DNA of 64,000 nt from Rhizobium viscosum (GCF_014873945.1 NZ_JADBEC010000002.1:1488001-1552000), one strand, 5' to 3'. Shown: positions 26,135 through 34,730, counted from the first letter of the stretch. Notes: generated by a model from the letters alone, not told the origin. Numbers and translations are program-made.

Positions 26135-26188
26135 ATATGCTCACGGTGAGAATATCTCTTTGCGCACGATATGCTCAAAACGAGCATA
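26135..26188. promoter_or_regulatory. Two inverted repeats before nadA, candidate NrtR operators
   Basis: Box 1 (26135-26155) has arms ATATGCTCA and TGAGAATAT around CGG, one mismatch. Box 2 (26170-26188) has perfect arms TATGCTC and GAGCATA around AAAAC. Their centres are about 34 bases apart, so bound dimers would lie on a similar helix face. Both fall between the regulator stop and the nadA start. Confidence 0.7.
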
Positions 26189-26204
26189 ATTGATGGAGCC
26201 GGCC

Positions 26205-27176
26205 ATGAACCACCTTGTATCCGCGTCTTCCCTCTATGATCGCGTCAGCCGCGTCATCCCCAAAGCCGAATGGATGATGTTCCAGGACGATGTCGATGCG
26301 ATCCTGGAGCTGAAGCGCAAGCGCAACGCCGTCATCCTCGCGCATAACTACCAGACGCCGGAAATCTTCCATGGCGTCGCCGATATTGTCGGCGACAGTC
26401 TGGCGCTCGCCAGAAAAGCAATCGAGGTCGATGCCGACGTGATCGTGCTTGCCGGCGTGCATTTCATGGCCGAGACGGCAAAGCTGCTGAACCCGGAAAA
26501 GACGGTGCTGATCCCCGATATGGGCGCCGGCTGTTCGCTGGCGGATTCGATCACGCCCGAGGATGTCGCACTGCTGCGTCAGGCTCACCCGGGCGTACCC
26601 GTCATTACCTATGTCAACACCTCGGCTGCCGTCAAAGCCGCCTCCGATATTTGCTGCACCTCGGGCAATGCCAAGAAGGTGGTCGAATCCCTCGGCGTTC
26701 CCCGAGTACTGATGATCCCGGACGAGTATCTTGCCCAGAACGTCGCCAAGGAAACCAATGTCGAGATCATCGCCTGGCATGGGCATTGCGAGGTACATGA
26801 GCTCTTCACTGCCGAGGATGTGCGCCAGCTGCGGGAAAACCATCCCGGCGTGACGGTGCTCGCCCATCCAGAATGCCCACCAGATGTCGTTGCCGAGGCT
26901 GATTTCGCCGGTTCGACCGCCGTCATGTCTGACTATGTCGGGCAGAAGAAGCCGGCCCGCGTGGTACTCCTCACCGAATGCTCGATGAGCGACAATGTCG
27001 CCGTGCATCATCCCGATGTCGAATTCATCCGCCCCTGCAATCTCTGCCCGCACATGAAGCGCATCACGCTCTCCAATATCCGCACAGCGCTGGAAGAAAA
27101 CCGCCACGAAGTGATCGTCGATCCTGCGGTCGCTGTCGCTGCCCGCCGGGCTGTCGAGAGGATGCTGGCGATATGA
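26205..27176 (+). CDS. nadA: Quinolinate synthase, NadA
   Basis: 4Fe-4S enzyme that condenses iminoaspartate and dihydroxyacetone phosphate to quinolinate, the second step of de novo NAD synthesis. It is 323 residues from the ATG at 26205; an earlier ATG at 26193 is possible. Conserved blocks are AHNYQTPEI, GVHFMAETAKLL, the cysteine sites GAGCSLAD, HPECPPDV and CNLCPHM, and YVNTSAAVKA. The stop overlaps the nadB start (ATGA). Expected to be repressed through the two upstream boxes. Confidence 0.96.
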   Translation: MNHLVSASSLYDRVSRVIPKAEWMMFQDDVDAILELKRKRNAVILAHNYQTPEIFHGVADIVGDSLALARKAIEVDADVIVLAGVHFMAETAKLLNPEKTVLIPDMGAGCSLADSITPEDVALLRQAHPGVPVITYVNTSAAVKAASDICCTSGNAKKVVESLGVPRVLMIPDEYLAQNVAKETNVEIIAWHGHCEVHELFTAEDVRQLRENHPGVTVLAHPECPPDVVAEADFAGSTAVMSDYVGQKKPARVVLLTECSMSDNVAVHHPDVEFIRPCNLCPHMKRITLSNIRTALEENRHEVIVDPAVAVAARRAVERMLAI

Positions 27177-28717
27177 GCGAGATTGCTGACCAACTCACCG
27201 GCCGCACCGTCATCGTCGGCAGCGGCCTTGCGGGACTGATGACGGCGCTGACGCTTGCGCCTGAGCCCGTTGTCATCGTTACCCGCGCTCGCCTTGGCGC
27301 TGAAACGTCGAGCGCCTGGGCCCAGGGCGGCATCGCCGCCAGTCTCGGCGCCGATGACAGCGCCGATCTGCATCTTGCCGATACGCTCGCCGCCGGCGAC
27401 GGACTTTGCGATCCCGTGATCGCTGCCGGCATCGTCGCCGACGCACCTGCCGCGATCGCCGCGCTGGAAAGGGCGGGCGTCCGCTTCGACAAGACGGCGG
27501 ATGGCAGCTTTTCGCTGGGGCTTGAGGCCGCCCATAGCCGCCGTCGCATCGTGCATGCGCAAGGCGACGGCTCGGGTGCGGCGATCGTCCGCGCGCTCGT
27601 CGAAGCCGTTGCCGCGACATCCTCCATCACCGTGCTCGAGGGGCTGGAGGCCCGCCGGATACTGACGGATGAGAGCGGCGTTACCGGCCTCGTCTGCGCT
27701 GGCGAGAATGGCGCCATCATCCTGTCGACGAGGCGGATCGTGCTTGCGACCGGCGGCATCGGCGGGCTCTATGAAGCGACCACCAATCCGATGGGTAATT
27801 TCGGACAGGGCATCATGCTTGCCGCACGCGCCGGAGCCGAGCTTGCCGACATGGAATTCGTCCAGTTCCACCCGACGGCGCTCGATTCCCGCCGCCGGCC
27901 GCTGGCGCTGGTGAGTGAAGCTGTGCGCGGCGAGGGTGCGGTACTCGTCAATGAGAGCTGCGAACGCTTCATGGCCGGCGTGCCGGCTGCTGAATTGGCG
28001 CCGCGCGATGTGGTAGCCCGCGCCATCAGCGCCGAACTGGCGCGTGGCGGGAGGGTGTTCCTCGACGCACGCGCGGCTCTTGGCGATCGTTTCGCCATGC
28101 GTTTTCCGGTCATCGACGCTCTGTGCCGGGAAGCTGGTTTCGATGCCTCACGTCAGCTGATCCCAGTACGCCCTGCCGTCCATTATCATATGGGCGGGGT
28201 AGCGACCGATACTGCTGGCCGCAGCTCAATTGCAGGCCTCTGGGTTGCCGGCGAGGCGGCCTCCACGGGCCTGCACGGCGCAAATCGGCTTGCCAGCAAT
28301 TCACTGCTGGAGGCCGCCGTCATGGGTATGCGCGCTGCGAGCGACATTCTTGCGACCCCGGCTGCAAGACCCTCGATAGCTGAATTCGTAGGGACGCTGC
28401 CGGCGACGGCCGATCCTTCGCCCGTCCGACCGATCGTCTCGCGCCATCTTGGCGTGCTGCGCAATGCAGGCGCCATTCATGGTGCGGTTGCAAGCCTGCT
28501 GCCGCTTGCCGAAGCTGACGGGCCGGCTTCCGATCCGGCAATCGTTGCGCTGTTGATTGCCGTCTTCGCCAGCCTTCGGGCGGAATCGCGCGGGGCGCAT
28601 GCCCGCACCGATTTCCCGCTGAAGCGGGCGGAAGCCGCGCGGCGGAAAATGACACTGACTGACGCCCTGGAGATTGCACGGGCGACGGCTTCCCATCCCC
28701 TTGCAAGGAGTGCCTGA
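27173..28717 (+). CDS. nadB: L-aspartate oxidase, NadB
   Basis: FAD enzyme that oxidises L-aspartate to iminoaspartate, the first step of de novo NAD synthesis. It is 514 residues from the ATG that overlaps nadA. The FAD motif TVIVGSGLAGLMTALTL is at the start, SSAWAQGGIAASLG near 45, VQFHPTAL near 235 and HYHMGGVATDTAGRSSIAGLWVAGEA near 340-365. Coupled translation with nadA suits channelling of the unstable iminoaspartate. Confidence 0.96.
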   Translation: MSEIADQLTGRTVIVGSGLAGLMTALTLAPEPVVIVTRARLGAETSSAWAQGGIAASLGADDSADLHLADTLAAGDGLCDPVIAAGIVADAPAAIAALERAGVRFDKTADGSFSLGLEAAHSRRRIVHAQGDGSGAAIVRALVEAVAATSSITVLEGLEARRILTDESGVTGLVCAGENGAIILSTRRIVLATGGIGGLYEATTNPMGNFGQGIMLAARAGAELADMEFVQFHPTALDSRRRPLALVSEAVRGEGAVLVNESCERFMAGVPAAELAPRDVVARAISAELARGGRVFLDARAALGDRFAMRFPVIDALCREAGFDASRQLIPVRPAVHYHMGGVATDTAGRSSIAGLWVAGEAASTGLHGANRLASNSLLEAAVMGMRAASDILATPAARPSIAEFVGTLPATADPSPVRPIVSRHLGVLRNAGAIHGAVASLLPLAEADGPASDPAIVALLIAVFASLRAESRGAHARTDFPLKRAEAARRKMTLTDALEIARATASHPLARSA

Positions 28718-28718
28718 G

Positions 28719-29618
28719 ATGAACCTCGCTTCCCTTCCGCGCGTCATTGTCGAGCCCTTGGTGCGTGCTGCCCTTGCCGAAGATCTCGGCCTTGCCGGCG
28801 ATATCACCTCGGCAGCCGTCATCCCCGAAGAGCACCGCTCGACGGTCGTCATGGCTGCCCGCCAGCCGGGAGTCGTCGCCGGCCTCGATGCTGCAGACCT
28901 CGCCTTCCAACTCGTCGATCCCGCCATTACGATGCGGCGGCATCTGCCGGACGGAGCAGCCGTAGAGCCCGGCAGCGTGATCGCCACGATCGAAGGCCCG
29001 TCGCGCGGGCTGTTGACGGCTGAGCGCACGGCGCTGAATTTCCTCGGCCATCTCTCGGGCATCGCCACAGTGACAGCAGGTATCGTCGAGGCGATCGTCA
29101 ACACCAAAGCCTCTGTCGTCTGCACCCGAAAGACGACACCGGGCCTTCGAGCGCTGGAAAAATATGCCGTGCGGGCCGGCGGCGGCATGAACCACCGCTT
29201 TGCGCTCCATGATGCCGTGCTGATCAAGGACAATCATGTCGCCATTGCCGGCGGCGTGACGGAAGCGATCCGCCGCGCCAAGGCCGGCGTCGGCCATATG
29301 GTGAAGATCGAAGTCGAGGTCGACACGCTCGACCAGCTGCATGAAGCGATGGGTGAGGGGGTCGATGCCGTCCTCCTTGACAACATGACGCCCGATCAGT
29401 TGCGCGATGCCGTCGGCATCGTCGCGGGACGAGCGATCACCGAGGCCTCCGGTCGCGTCACACCGGCAACGGCACGTGCTATAGCCGCCTCCGGCGTCGA
29501 CCTGATCTCCGTCGGCTGGCTGACACACAGCGCCCCGGTGCTCGATATCGGCCTCGATTTTGTCGAAGCCGCTGGCGAAAGCGCAACGCCATTGCGCCGG
29601 GTTGCCCAGGCTTTCTGA
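28719..29618 (+). CDS. nadC: Nicotinate-nucleotide pyrophosphorylase (carboxylating), NadC
   Basis: Converts quinolinate and PRPP to nicotinate mononucleotide. It is 299 residues from the ATG at 28719, one base after the nadB stop, with AAGGAG nine bases upstream. Conserved blocks are TRKTTPGLRALEKYAVRAGG, NHRFALHDAVLIKDNH, KIEVEVDTLDQ and LLDNM. It completes the nadABC operon. Confidence 0.96.
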   Translation: MNLASLPRVIVEPLVRAALAEDLGLAGDITSAAVIPEEHRSTVVMAARQPGVVAGLDAADLAFQLVDPAITMRRHLPDGAAVEPGSVIATIEGPSRGLLTAERTALNFLGHLSGIATVTAGIVEAIVNTKASVVCTRKTTPGLRALEKYAVRAGGGMNHRFALHDAVLIKDNHVAIAGGVTEAIRRAKAGVGHMVKIEVEVDTLDQLHEAMGEGVDAVLLDNMTPDQLRDAVGIVAGRAITEASGRVTPATARAIAASGVDLISVGWLTHSAPVLDIGLDFVEAAGESATPLRRVAQAF

Positions 29619-29639
29619 GGCGATAGCATTCGCCGCCGC

Positions 29640-29723
29640 TTAACTCGGGCAAGCCTGCGTCTCCGTATCCGGGTGGAATTCCAGAAGCTCGATCATGACA
29701 CCGGGATCCCTCACGGTGTCATG
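29640..29723 (-). pseudogene. C-terminal relic of a VOC (glyoxalase-fold) protein
   Basis: The minus strand encodes a short stretch ending in stop: HDTVRDPGVMIELLEFHPDT plus 6 residues. RDP-G-IEL is the typical end of glyoxalase/bleomycin-resistance-fold proteins. No N-terminal part follows upstream (29724-29895), so only the tail survives. The rest of this gap holds nothing recognisable. Confidence 0.35.
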
Positions 29724-29895
29724 ATGGCATGGCGGCCCTCGTCCTCCCGAAACCCCACACTCCCACACCTGCCGCTGCCTGGATTCAGCGGCGCCAGACC
29801 AGACCGGAAATTTGCCTGAGCCCCGCAGGTTTTTTCGCTGGACTCGGCCACACGCTGTTGCAAAGCTCGGCAAGGCTTTGGTGGAGTGAGGCGAA

Positions 29896-30723
29896 ATGGA
29901 GGAGATAATCTTGGAAAAACATAATGTTATTCCGCTGATGGGATTTGGCACGTTTGGGCGGAACGGCAAGGACGGTATCGATGCGATCCTCTGCGCGCTC
30001 GAAACCGGCTACCGGCATCTCGATACCGCGCAAACCTATGACACCGAATTCGAAGTCGGCGAAGCGCTGCGCCGCTCTGGCCTTGACCGAGATGCGGTTT
30101 TTCTGACGACGAAGATTTCGACCGACAATTTCGGTCCCGGCGCACTCGTTCCTTCGCTCGAAAGGAGCCTGGAGGCCCTCAAGGTCGATCAGGTGGACCT
30201 GACACTGATCCACTGGCCCTCGCCCAATGGCCGCATTCCGCTCGAGGTCTACATCACCCAGATCGCCGACGCGCAGACCCGCGGCCTGACGAAGCTGATC
30301 GGCGTTTCGAATTTCACGATTGCCCTGCTGGAGGAGACGGAAGCACTGCTCGGCAAGGGCAGGATCGCCAACAACCAGTTTGAACTGAACCCGATCCTGC
30401 AAAACAAGAAGCTCGCAAACTACTGCCGGCAAAAAGACATTCTCGTTACCTGCTACCTGCCGATCGCCCGCGGCATTCTTTCCGACGAGCCGGTGCTGCG
30501 CGCGATCGGTGAAAAACACGATGCGACGCCGGAACAGGTGGCGATTGCCTTCGAACTTGCCAAGGGCTATTGCACCATACCGACATCGGGCCGGCCCGAG
30601 CGCATCCGCTCGAACTTCAAGGCAAGCTCGATCAGGCTTTCACCCGAGGAAATCGCCCGCATCGAAACCATCGACCGCAACCACCGCGTCGTCGATCCGG
30701 ACTGGGGTCCGAAGTGGGACTAG
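29896..30723 (+). CDS. Aldo/keto reductase, DkgB-like
   Basis: NADPH-dependent aldehyde/ketone reductase of 275 residues, the usual AKR length. The catalytic tetrad is visible: Asp and Tyr in HLDTAQTYDTE (near 45), Lys in FLTTKIS (near 75) and His in LTLIHWPSP (near 105). LIGVSNFTIALL and IPTSGRPERIRSNF complete the cofactor site. It resembles 2,5-diketo-D-gluconate reductases. It stands alone between relics of other genes; the substrate is unknown. Confidence 0.9.
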   Translation: MEEIILEKHNVIPLMGFGTFGRNGKDGIDAILCALETGYRHLDTAQTYDTEFEVGEALRRSGLDRDAVFLTTKISTDNFGPGALVPSLERSLEALKVDQVDLTLIHWPSPNGRIPLEVYITQIADAQTRGLTKLIGVSNFTIALLEETEALLGKGRIANNQFELNPILQNKKLANYCRQKDILVTCYLPIARGILSDEPVLRAIGEKHDATPEQVAIAFELAKGYCTIPTSGRPERIRSNFKASSIRLSPEEIARIETIDRNHRVVDPDWGPKWD

Positions 30724-30964
30724 CTTTTGCGACCGGATCAAGGCGCTTGGGGCTCTGATCTCGGCCTTTACATCATTGTCTCAATCGCGTCGTAATTTGC
30801 CGGCGTAACGTGCACGATAGTCGGTCTGACAGAGTAATGAACCGCTGCTCTCGCAGCGGCGGAATTGCGATTGCTTGAGGCTTCGGGGGCGATACGGAAC
30901 GCCCGGCGCCTCCCGGTACCGGAACGCGCAATGCCTCGAGTGGGCGACGGTTTGGAGATTGGGT

Positions 30965-31048
30965 GTGAGCGATCGTATTCACGATATTTTCGTCATTGGA
31001 GGCGGGATCAACGGCTGCGGGGCAGCGCCGATGCGCATGGCGGGATGA
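30965..31048 (+). pseudogene. glpD: N-terminal relic of glycerol-3-phosphate dehydrogenase (glpD)
   Basis: From the GTG at 30965 the frame reads VSDRIHDIFVIGGGINGCG, the start and FAD-binding motif of GlpD, then loses homology and stops 9 codons later. A shifted frame (ADAHGGMML) may still echo the next GlpD residues (ARDAAGRG). About 480 residues are missing. The surrounding 30724-31252 holds no other gene that I recognise. Confidence 0.6.
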
Positions 31049-31252
31049 TGCTCCGAAATAGAGCTGCGTCTCACGCCCATATGCAGTATTCGTAAAGTCT
31101 GTTGCTAGCCAGCACCGCCCGGAGCGTAAATATTCGATGAAAATCTTGCTCCATCAAAGCAAAAGCGCTTCCCGTTGCCCGCTATTCACTCTAACATCAT
31201 GTAATCGGTCGGTCCGCTCCAGGCGTTCCGGCTTTTGAAGGTGAGAGCCGTG

Positions 31253-33208
31253 ATGGACGGGTCAACCGGGGAAGTAAAAGCGAACAGATTATGTCTGCTC
31301 GGCAGGCCGCGATTGTTGGCCGCCGGGACCGAGCTTCCTTTGCCCGAAAAGTCCTATTTCCTGCTCGCAATGTTAGCGCTGTCGCCGGAACCGCTGGTCG
31401 ACCGCGAAACCATCCGCTGCCAACTCTGGCAATCCGAACTTCCTGAAAAACGGGCCGGCAGCCTCCGCCAGCTTCTGTCGCGCATCGAGCAGAGCATTCC
31501 CGAGGGACTGCCGCCGCTGCTCACTGCCACGCGCACCCATCTCGGCCTTGCGCCCGGCTGGGAGATCGACCTCAATATCCTCAAGCAGAAGGATATGCTG
31601 GAACCGGATCAAAGCGGCATCCTGCTCGGCGAACTGCTTGAAAGCGTCAAGTCTCCGACACAGGGTGCCGAGGACTGGTTGACCTTCGAGCGCCAGCGCA
31701 TCGACGAAGCGCGCTCGGCGCATCTTGCCCGACTGTTGGAAAATGAGGGCGAGCGCCAAGACGAGGAACAGATCGCCTTTGCCAAGCGCCTGATCGAGCT
31801 CGATCCCGCCAACGAGATCGCCTGTCGGGCGCTGATGCGCGCCCATGCCCGCATGAACGACATGCCGGCGGCGCGTCAGGCCTATCTGAAATGCCGCAGC
31901 CAGCTCAAGGACGATTTCGATATCGAGCCGGACGAAGCCACAACGACGCTTGCCCGCGAACTTGGCATCCTGTCTCCGGCACAGCCGGCTGCCGCGGAAC
32001 GCTCGCGTCCGGCATCGGAGCTGCTGATCGATCCGGCCGGCCAGCCGCGCATCGTCATCCTGCCGCCCGAAAGCATCTTTACCGATCCGCTGATGGAGCG
32101 CGTCGGCCGCGCGCTGCTCGAAGATGTCACGATCGGCCTCAGCCAGCAGCGCGGCTTCAAGGTGATTGCCGCTCATACGAGCCTGGAAATGCTGAGCCGC
32201 GCGCTCGACCCGACGCGCCCGACCATTGGTCCGCTCGACCTGTCCTTCGATTATGCCGTCTATGTGACGATTCAGACCCGCGACGAGGATGTCTATGCTA
32301 CCTGTCGGCTGACACGCACGGCGACCTCCGAAGTGCTCTGGGCGGTCGAAATTCCTTTTGCGATGCAGAAGATCAGCGAAGCCTTCAGCCAGCTGACCCG
32401 GCGCATCGTCATGACGCTTGCCGATACGATCGAGCGCACCGAACTGGCGATGCCGCTCGGCGACGTGCCGGCTTCCGCCTATCGCCTCTATCTCGAAGGC
32501 AAGCGGCTGATTTCCCAGACCGACCTGCAGCATCTGCGCCAGGCGCGCAAATGGTTCAGGTCGTCGCTCAGCCGTTACGAACATTTCTCGCCGGCTCACG
32601 CCGGCATGTCACGCGCGCTCGGGATGGAATGGCTGATCCGCGGGATGCGCGATCGGGAATTGCTGGACGAAGCCTATAGCGCCGCAAGGATGGCGCGGCA
32701 GACCGACCCGAACAGCGGCCGGGCCTTTCGCGAACTCGGTTTCGTGGCACTCTATCGCCGCCGGTTCGAAGAAAGCCTCGATGCCTTCCAGCAGGCTCAG
32801 GATCTCAATCCCAACGATGCCGACATCCTGGCCGATTTCGCCGACGCACTTTCCCATGACGGCGATTTTGATCGGGCTCTCGAGCTCAGCCGCGCTGCCT
32901 TCAAGCTCAATCCGCTGCCGCCGGACTATTATTACTGGAACCTCGGCGGCATCCATTTCATGCGCGAAGAATATGAAAAAGCGATCGATGCGCTGGAGCC
33001 GGTAAAGTCAAAACAGGCGACAGCGCGCCTGCTCGCGGCCGCCCATGCCATGGCGGGTGACGCCGCAAAAGCCAGGAACTACGCTCGGGTCGTGCTGGAG
33101 AATTTCCCAGATTTCCGTAGCGAAGAGATCCGTCACTTTGTCCCTGATCGCGATCCAGCCTTTACCGATCCGTTGATAAAAGGCCTGCAACTCGCCGGTC
33201 TTCCCTGA
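31253..33208 (+). CDS. SARP/BTAD-type regulator with TPR C-terminus
   Basis: Predicted transcriptional activator of 651 residues. The N-terminal winged helix (RLCLLGRPRLLAAGTELPLPEKSYFLLAMLALSP, about 12-45) is followed by a bacterial transcriptional activation domain (about 90-240, AFAKRLIELDPANEIACRALMRAHARMNDMPAARQAYLKC). A central region (PRIVILPPESIFTDP) resembles cyclase-associated TPR proteins. Tetratricopeptide repeats lie at about 400-620 (FRELGFVALYRRRFEESLDAFQQAQDLNPND). I use the ATG at 31253 with AAGGTGAG upstream rather than the TTG at 31235. It lies directly before the RiPP genes and is their likely pathway regulator. Confidence 0.85.
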   Translation: MDGSTGEVKANRLCLLGRPRLLAAGTELPLPEKSYFLLAMLALSPEPLVDRETIRCQLWQSELPEKRAGSLRQLLSRIEQSIPEGLPPLLTATRTHLGLAPGWEIDLNILKQKDMLEPDQSGILLGELLESVKSPTQGAEDWLTFERQRIDEARSAHLARLLENEGERQDEEQIAFAKRLIELDPANEIACRALMRAHARMNDMPAARQAYLKCRSQLKDDFDIEPDEATTTLARELGILSPAQPAAAERSRPASELLIDPAGQPRIVILPPESIFTDPLMERVGRALLEDVTIGLSQQRGFKVIAAHTSLEMLSRALDPTRPTIGPLDLSFDYAVYVTIQTRDEDVYATCRLTRTATSEVLWAVEIPFAMQKISEAFSQLTRRIVMTLADTIERTELAMPLGDVPASAYRLYLEGKRLISQTDLQHLRQARKWFRSSLSRYEHFSPAHAGMSRALGMEWLIRGMRDRELLDEAYSAARMARQTDPNSGRAFRELGFVALYRRRFEESLDAFQQAQDLNPNDADILADFADALSHDGDFDRALELSRAAFKLNPLPPDYYYWNLGGIHFMREEYEKAIDALEPVKSKQATARLLAAAHAMAGDAAKARNYARVVLENFPDFRSEEIRHFVPDRDPAFTDPLIKGLQLAGLP

Positions 33209-33220
33209 TACACGGCCTTT

Positions 33221-33248
33221 TAACGAAGCCTGTAACGCTTAAATGACG
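33221..33248 (+). promoter_or_regulatory. Three TnACG direct repeats, possible SARP-type binding region
   Basis: TAACG at 33221, TAACG at 33233 and TGACG at 33244 repeat with 12 and 11 base spacing, and another TAACG is at 33273. SARP regulators bind direct repeats one helical turn apart near -35. The position, just after the regulator and before the precursor gene, suits this; use is inference. Confidence 0.35.
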
Positions 33249-33266
33249 CAAGCAATGTTCTTTTCG

Positions 33267-33298
33267 AATGGTTAACGGCGGTCAGCCGCCCAACCATT
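33267..33298 (+). promoter_or_regulatory. Stem-loop in the leader of the candidate precursor mRNA
   Basis: AATGGTT (33267) pairs with AACCATT (33292), and inside it GGCGG (33277) pairs with CCGCC (33286) around a TCAG loop. The hairpin ends just before the GGAGAGAG ribosome site. No T-run follows, so it is not a simple terminator; a stabilising or translation-control element is more likely. Confidence 0.55.
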
Positions 33299-33310
33299 TG
33301 GAGAGAGATC

Positions 33311-33454
33311 ATGAAGACCGTTGAAACCAACGCTGCAATCCCGGCCCCCGCACTCCGTTTCTCCGCTGCCGCCAAGGCAGCCGTCAAGCAGGACGAACTC
33401 AACGTTTCGGCAAATGGCCTTGAAAGCCTGACGCATGCACTAAGGTTCCGCTAA
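33311..33454 (+). CDS. Candidate RiPP precursor peptide, 47 residues
   Basis: A short gene between the SARP regulator and ycaO, with a strong GGAGAGAG ribosome site 5-12 bases before the ATG. The peptide starts MKTVETNAAIPAPALRFSAA, has a Lys/Glu/Ala helix-like middle and ends GLESLTHALRFR. It has no Cys. ALRF occurs twice, at 14-17 and 43-46, the second just before the C-terminal Arg. Size, position 13 bases before a YcaO gene and lack of any other domain fit a modified-peptide substrate. The leader/core boundary cannot be fixed from one sequence. Confidence 0.7.
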   Translation: MKTVETNAAIPAPALRFSAAAKAAVKQDELNVSANGLESLTHALRFR

Positions 33455-33467
33455 GGGTCCGATCAAC

Positions 33468-34730
33468 ATGTCTGCCTTGGCCGACCTTGAAACGCTTGCC
33501 GCTGACCTCAACAGATCATCGGCAGGCATCAACAGCTATCACGACCGGTCGATGACCCCGGCGCAGACTTTTGCGGCGATCAAACCGCATCTGCGCGAAT
33601 TCGGCATCACTCGCGTCGGCCTGCTGACCGGCCTTGACGTGCTGAACATCCCGGTTGCCTTCGCCACAAGGCCGAACAGCCACACGCTGTCGGTCTTCCA
33701 GGGCAAAGGCATCGACAAGGAAGCGGCGATGACCTCTGCCGCCATGGAGGCGATCGAGACCCGCGTCGCTGAAATTGCGCCTGCCGATCTGACGCTCGCC
33801 AGTCTCGATAACATGAAGGCCGAACGGGCCGCCATGATCGACCTCGACAGCGTGGCGCGCTGTGCGCCGGACGAGATCGGCGATGGTCAAATCCCCTGGT
33901 GCTCTGGCTTCGACCTCCTCTCAGGCAGCACAGCCTTCGTGCCCTGGTGGCTGGTCGGCCTTGATCATCGCGGCGAACGCCCGCCGGGCTTCGAACAATC
34001 GAGCGACGGCCTGGCCTCGGGCAATACGCCGGCCGAAGCCGTGTTGCACGGGCTCTGCGAACTGGTCGAGCGCGATGCCTGGGCGCTGACCCAGCTCAAA
34101 TCCCCTGAGCAGCTTAAGCAGAACCGCATCGATCCGCGCGCCTTCGGCGATGCCGTAATCGACGTCTTGGTCGATCGCATCCGACAGGCCGGCATGCGCC
34201 TGCTTCTGATCGACATGACCACGGATATCGGTGTCCCGGCTTTTCTTGCCGTCATCATTCCCGGCAATCTGTCCGATCGCGTCGATGCCCGCTGGGCCCA
34301 GGTCTGCGGCGGTTGCGGCTGCCATCCTGATCCGGTGCGCGCAGCTCTTCGCGCCATCACCGAGGCTGCCCAGAGCCGGCTGACGGCGATTGCGGGCAGC
34401 CGCGACGATTTTTCGCCGAGGATCTACCAGCGGATCGACCGCAACGCCGGCATGCGCCAAGTCGTCGATCTCTGCAATGATGATGCGGCGCTGAAACCTT
34501 TCCCGATGCGCCCGATGCGCCCGATGACGATCCAGGATACGATCCGCCACGTTGCCGGCCGTCTGAGGGCTGCGTGCATTACCCAGATCATCGCCGTGCC
34601 ACTGTCACATCCCACCCTTCCGGTTTCCGTCGTGCGCGTTATCGTGCCGGGCCTTGAGGTCGATATCAGCGGCCAGTACATCCAGCTCGGCCTGCGTGCC
34701 GTCAACGTCATCAGGGAGGCCGCGGCATGA
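33468..34730 (+). CDS. YcaO-domain cyclodehydratase / thioamide synthetase
   Basis: ATP-dependent peptide-backbone-activating enzyme of 420 residues. The YcaO nucleotide/Mg site is complete: S90-x3-E94-x2-E97, E198-x2-E201-R202 (GLCELVERD) and E299-x2-Q302-x-R304. A Cys-rich CGGCGC stretch lies at 280-285. No E1-like or RRE (leader-binding) domain is fused. Its stop overlaps the tfuA start by four bases. YcaO proteins paired with TfuA are linked to backbone thioamide formation; azoline formation on Ser/Thr of the precursor is the alternative. Confidence 0.93.
   Translation: MSALADLETLAADLNRSSAGINSYHDRSMTPAQTFAAIKPHLREFGITRVGLLTGLDVLNIPVAFATRPNSHTLSVFQGKGIDKEAAMTSAAMEAIETRVAEIAPADLTLASLDNMKAERAAMIDLDSVARCAPDEIGDGQIPWCSGFDLLSGSTAFVPWWLVGLDHRGERPPGFEQSSDGLASGNTPAEAVLHGLCELVERDAWALTQLKSPEQLKQNRIDPRAFGDAVIDVLVDRIRQAGMRLLLIDMTTDIGVPAFLAVIIPGNLSDRVDARWAQVCGGCGCHPDPVRAALRAITEAAQSRLTAIAGSRDDFSPRIYQRIDRNAGMRQVVDLCNDDAALKPFPMRPMRPMTIQDTIRHVAGRLRAACITQIIAVPLSHPTLPVSVVRVIVPGLEVDISGQYIQLGLRAVNVIREAAA

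Noticed and set aside
29036..29895. Possible CRISPR or tandem-repeat array in the nadC to aldo/keto reductase gap
   Set aside because: No regularly spaced repeats here or elsewhere in the window.
34500..34530. Tandem GATGCGCCC repeat in ycaO
   Set aside because: Only about 2.5 units, in frame (PMRPMRPM) inside an intact enzyme; a local codon repeat, not a regulatory or phase-variation element as far as can be seen.
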